Of a DNA stretch of 47,612 nucleotides, positions 44,640-47,612 are shown piece after piece (the first letter of the stretch is position 1; every line of letters starts with the position of its first letter). The position numbers were made by a program, and so were the translations under genes. The notes beneath the pieces are model-generated. The model had not been told where the DNA came from and ran no database searches. It saw only the letters and a program-made list of their open reading frames with translations. Origin of the DNA: Lachnospiraceae bacterium (GTDB taxonomy: Bacteria > Bacillota > Clostridia > Lachnospirales > Lachnospiraceae); the NCBI GenBank assembly GCA_009774235.1, contig VSNJ01000012.1, forward strand, positions 1 to 47,612, in the 5' to 3' direction.

Positions 44640-45598
44640 CAGAAGAACAAATACTTGTAGTTTGTGATAACATAGCTGAGCCTGAAAATCATATTCTTCA
44701 GCTTATTTCGAAGGCAGGTGAACTTGCTGCACAGAATGAATGTGAAGTTTGTGTTATCTGCCCTCCAAATTGGAAATATGAAGAGTATCAAAAGCTCATC
44801 GGATATGGTGCAGATGAAGTCATAGCTCCAGAAAGCGGAAAAATGCAGATAAGGTCATATTGCGATTATATTGCAAAGGTAATCGATGAAGAGAAAGTGC
44901 TTGCAGTTTTATATCCGGCTACCTCTTTTGGCAAATCAGTTGCCGCAAGGCTTTCAGTACGTCTTGGTGCCGGACTTACAGCAGATTGTGTTGAAATCGG
45001 ATATGATGAGCAAGGGAAAATATGGGTGCAGCGTGCTGCAATGAATGATTCCGTCCTTGCACGTATAAAGTGCATTAACTGCGATATTTCCATGTGTACC
45101 GTCAAGGCAGATGTTTTCCAGATCAGAAAAGCCGAAGGACACTCTGGAAAAGTTATAATCAAAGGAAAACTCACAGAATCAGTTTTGACTTACTCAATTA
45201 TAGAGTCAATAAAGAAAAATAACGAAGATACCGTTGATCTCAATCAGTATAAGAAGTTTTTTTGTGTTGGCAGAGGAGTAAAAAATGCTGAAACTTGTGA
45301 ACGAATAAGAAATATCGCTAAGAAATGCGGGGCTTGTATTATTGGAACTCGTGCGGCTGTTGAGGATAATATCATTGACAAGGCTTATCAGATAGGACAG
45401 TCAGGAAAAAATATCATGCCGGAACTCTATGTATCATTTGGAGTTTCTGGTGCAAGCCAGCATATGGCTGGTATTAAAGGCGGCTGCACTATTATTGCAG
45501 TCAACAGTGATGAAAATGCAAGAATATTTGATTATTCCGATTATAAAATAGTTGCAGACGTAAATGATATTATTGAGCAGATGGAGAAATTGATATAA
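44636..45598 (+). CDS. etfA: Electron transfer flavoprotein alpha subunit
   Basis: This 320-residue EtfA (FixB family) has a normal two-domain layout: an N-terminal domain (about 1-190) and a C-terminal FAD domain (about 200-318) showing VGRGVKN, GTRAAVEDN, IGQSGKNIMP and the FAD-contacting GVSGASQHMAGIKG. The length is typical and no ferredoxin-like N-terminal extension is present. It overlaps etfB by 4 bp (ATGA), which couples translation. It is the last gene of the biosynthetic operon; a 163-bp AT-rich gap follows. It presumably passes electrons from the hydroxymalonyl-pathway dehydrogenase to a quinone reductase, ferredoxin or NAD system encoded elsewhere. Confidence 0.93.
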   Translation: MTEEQILVVCDNIAEPENHILQLISKAGELAAQNECEVCVICPPNWKYEEYQKLIGYGADEVIAPESGKMQIRSYCDYIAKVIDEEKVLAVLYPATSFGKSVAARLSVRLGAGLTADCVEIGYDEQGKIWVQRAAMNDSVLARIKCINCDISMCTVKADVFQIRKAEGHSGKVIIKGKLTESVLTYSIIESIKKNNEDTVDLNQYKKFFCVGRGVKNAETCERIRNIAKKCGACIIGTRAAVEDNIIDKAYQIGQSGKNIMPELYVSFGVSGASQHMAGIKGGCTIIAVNSDENARIFDYSDYKIVADVNDIIEQMEKLI

Positions 45599-45734
45599 TA
45601 TATTTTATTTGTTTATACATTAAATATTAAACATATCATAATCTAGGGCTATTTCATGAAGAACCATAAATAATTAAATATTAAAAAAATATATGTCATA
45701 ATAGAAAGTACTTTTATAGGTCTTTCTATAAAAA

Positions 45735-45740
45735 TATAAT
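45735..45740 (+). promoter_or_regulatory. Possible -10 element for the FtsX-type permease
   Basis: TATAAT (45735-45740) lies just upstream of the GGAGGTG site (45750-45756), with no convincing -35 hexamer. The gap 45599-45761 also holds a small TAGAAAG/CTTTCTA stem near 45702-45728 and two copies of TTAAATATTAAA. No clear terminator for etfA was seen. Confidence 0.3.
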
Positions 45741-45761
45741 AATATAACTGGAGGTGTAGTT

Positions 45762-47580
45762 TTGAAAGTTTTTTTGAAGTACATATTTAAGAATATGACC
45801 GAGAAAAAAGGTAGATTTTTACTTTTGTTATTCTCAATCGCAGTAAGTACAGCGTTATTCATATTCAGTCTAGGAGCAGTTGACGTTATACTTAAAGTAA
45901 ATGAGGATGCTTTGAAAAATGCTGCTGACGGCAAGGAAGTCGGGATCTCATCTAATACAGAAGACGTATTCTTCTCAGAGAAAGATTTTGATGCAGCAGG
46001 TCTTACAAACTTTGAGGGACAACTGAATGCTATTGGTATCATCAATAAGGATGACGAGATAACTTATGTTTACCTTGCAGGCAAAAAGGATTGCAACAAG
46101 TATGTTCAGGAAGGAAGTATGCCGGAAAAATCTTCTGAGCCTGTATGTGCTATTTCAGACAGAATAGCAAAAGAACGTGACCTGAAACTGGGTGATACAA
46201 TTGAAGTTGCTATCGGTGGAGAGAAGCAGGCGTATAAGATCAATGCAATATGTGCGCCGAGCGGAAGCTTTTATGGAGATTCTAAAAAAGAGTTCACTAT
46301 GGTAGTTCCGTATGATTATATGGAAACTATTATGAGTTCCGAAGGCAGATATAACTATATGACTGCTGAAACATCTGAAAGTGACTCTGTAAAGGCTGCA
46401 GATAACTTTAATGATGCGAATGAAAGAGTAAAGGCAATGAGTCTTACAGATCTTTCTTCACAAAAAGAAATTACTCAGTCAGCAGTTACCACTTTATATA
46501 TTATGTTTGCAATAGTATGTATTATATGCTGTATCATCATACACGGAACATTCAAGCTTATAATCAATGAGCGTATGACTGTTATTGGTACATTTATGAG
46601 TCAGGGTGCTACAAGAAAGAAGATAGAACATATCCTTCTATGTGAGAGTTTCTTGTATTCTGTATTTGGAGCAATATTTGGTGTTGCACTTGGTGAAGTT
46701 ATTCTCTATATAATTGCAAGAGAAACATCACCGCTTAAAGAGTATGGCATCTATATGAGCTTTAGTATTGATCCTAAACTTATTATTATAGGTATTATAT
46801 TTGCAGTATTAATGTCTGTTGTTTCAGCTCTTTTACCAGCAAGAAGTGTAAGAAAGCTTCCGGTAAAGGATGTAATACTCAATAGAATGGAAGTAAAGCA
46901 CAAAAAAGGAAGTTTACGTTTTATACTTGGTATTGCATTACTGGTGTTTGCAATAGTCGGAGCTGTAATAAATGAAGACTGGATTATTGATCTGAGCATG
47001 TTCTTTACAGCAGCTGCATTTATAGGTATGATAATGCTTTTGCCTAAGTTCTTGAAGATATTATCAGGCATATTTGCAATAATATTCAAAAATAATACAA
47101 GTCTTTTCCTGGCATTCAACAATGTAAAAACATCGAAACTTTTAAGAGGAAATATCACACTTCTCGTTATCTCTTTCTCAGCAGTTCTTCTTATTGCTTC
47201 GATTGGAAAAACTATGGCTGATGGTGTAGTTGCTGCATATGAAAAAATGAATTATGATTACGAAATTAACAATGTTATTGATAATAATTCAGATACCTCC
47301 ACAACAGATATTATCATAGATAAACTTAATTCCATGGAGTGTATAGATAAGGATTTTATTGTTCCAAAATATGATGTAAATGGGCTTATAGATGATGTAA
47401 ATGTATTTATTACTGGTGCAGATCCGTTAAAGTATGCAAAATTAAATGAGTATCTTGAATTATCATCTGATAAATATTATAAATATTTTGAAGAACTTGC
47501 AGCATCTGAAGATGATTCAGTTATTATAACTGATTATGTTGCTAAAGAAACAGGCAAAGATATTGGTGATAGTATAGAAG
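45762..47580 (+). CDS. FtsX-like ABC transporter permease, partial (runs off contig)
   Basis: An open frame from TTG 45762 (GGAGGTG at 45750-45756) continues to the window end without a stop. The product begins MKVFLKYIFKNMTEKKGRFL, with a first transmembrane helix (about 20-40), a large extracytoplasmic domain (about 45-245), a helix cluster (about 247-360) ending in the FtsX-type LLPARSVRKLPVKD segment, further helices, and a second extracytoplasmic domain cut by the contig end. This matches the large MacB/FtsX or YvrN-type permeases that pair with a separate ATPase, which should lie downstream. A role in export of, or resistance to, the neighbouring product is possible but unproven. The last 32 bases of the window are adapter-like, so reliable sequence ends at about 47580. 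Confidence 0.85.
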
Positions 47581-47612
47581 CTGTCTATTATACACCTCTC
47601 CGAGCCCACGAG
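47581..47612. other. Illumina Nextera adapter remnant at contig end (artefact)
   Basis: These 32 bases match the Nextera transposase read-2 adapter (mosaic end plus TCTCCGAGCCCACGAG) with two mismatches, as I recall that adapter. The last 16 bases match exactly and are GC-rich in an AT-rich context. They should be treated as non-genomic. Confidence 0.88.

Larger units (their letters stand above)
12710..45598 (+). other. Hybrid PKS-NRPS biosynthetic gene cluster (single 11-gene operon)
   Basis: Eleven co-directional genes are spaced 6-51 bp apart or overlap (by 14, 4 and 4 bp), with one strong promoter upstream. Their order is thioesterase II, hydroxyacyl dehydrogenase, ACP, PKS, PKS-aminotransferase-NRPS, NRPS, ABC exporter, FkbH-like, acyl dehydrogenase, EtfB and EtfA. 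The extender-unit genes bracket the megasynthases. Predicted assembly: a carboxylic acid is adenylated and loaded; one PKS extension undergoes ketoreduction and dehydration; a second extension undergoes beta-transamination; then Cys (epimerised), a Val-like residue and a third residue (epimerised) are added, followed by terminal C-domain release. No phosphopantetheinyl transferase or regulator is present in the window. Confidence 0.9.

Noticed and set aside
43872..45598. Claim that the ETF is electron-bifurcating
   Set aside because: The IDGETGQV wording is suggestive, but the diagnostic residues cannot be judged without an alignment; the claim was left open.

Overview
The window looks like the end of a draft-assembly contig from an AT-rich, low-GC Gram-positive anaerobe of the class Clostridia, probably a Lachnospiraceae-like gut or rumen bacterium. 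The placement is an inference. It rests on the oxygen-independent HemZ, a clostridial-type ETF pair, the CDP-glycerol transferase, CheV and strong GGAGG ribosome binding sites with frequent TTG starts. No rRNA, tRNA, CRISPR array, IS element or recombinase gene was seen.

Positions 1 to about 12,300 hold ordinary chromosomal genes: a shikimate-kinase-family protein (-), CheV (+), an intracellular-type subtilisin (-), a three-gene cell-surface group (GT2 glycosyltransferase, CDP-glycerol glycerophosphotransferase, GNAT), a 57-residue acidic protein with a membrane-anchored C39-like protein, then bifunctional Rel, a metallo-beta-lactamase-fold hydrolase and HemZ. A strong hairpin lies between the converging cheV and subtilisin genes.

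Positions 12,295-12,709 form a junction. They contain 11-bp tandem repeats, a Rho-independent terminator, a near-consensus promoter (TTGATA, 17 bp, TATAAT) and a 13-bp perfect inverted repeat in the leader. Base and codon style changes here, which suggests that the region downstream was acquired or evolved separately.

Positions 12,710-45,598 form one tightly packed 11-gene operon encoding a hybrid polyketide/nonribosomal peptide assembly line. Its order is: type II thioesterase, 3-hydroxyacyl dehydrogenase, free ACP, PKS 1 (AMP-ligase, ACP, KS, AT, DH, KR, ACP), PKS-NRPS 2 (KS, AT, ACP, aminotransferase, C, A[Cys], T, E), NRPS 3 (C, A[Val-like], T, C, A[unassigned], T, E, terminal C-like domain), ABC exporter, FkbH-like glyceryl transferase/phosphatase, acyl-ACP dehydrogenase, EtfB and EtfA. 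The dehydrogenase, ACP, FkbH and acyl dehydrogenase together form the known glycerate-derived extender-unit pathway. No O-methyltransferase is present, so hydroxymalonyl-ACP (as in zwittermicin) is more likely than methoxymalonyl-ACP. The cluster also carries its own ETF pair next to the acyl dehydrogenase, apparently to drain its electrons. The predicted product is a lipopeptide: an acyl chain extended twice, transaminated at the beta-carbon and possibly alpha-hydroxylated through hydroxymalonate, then joined to D-Cys, a Val-like residue and a D-configured third residue. It is released by a terminal condensation-like domain, since no integrated thioesterase is present. A 2-hydroxy-3-amino acyl unit made without oxygen would be the notable chemistry.

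After a 163-bp gap, an FtsX-type permease runs off the end. The last 32 bases (47,581-47,612) closely match an Illumina Nextera adapter and are almost certainly not genomic. The cluster may continue beyond the contig: no phosphopantetheinyl transferase, dedicated regulator or ATPase partner for the permease is visible.
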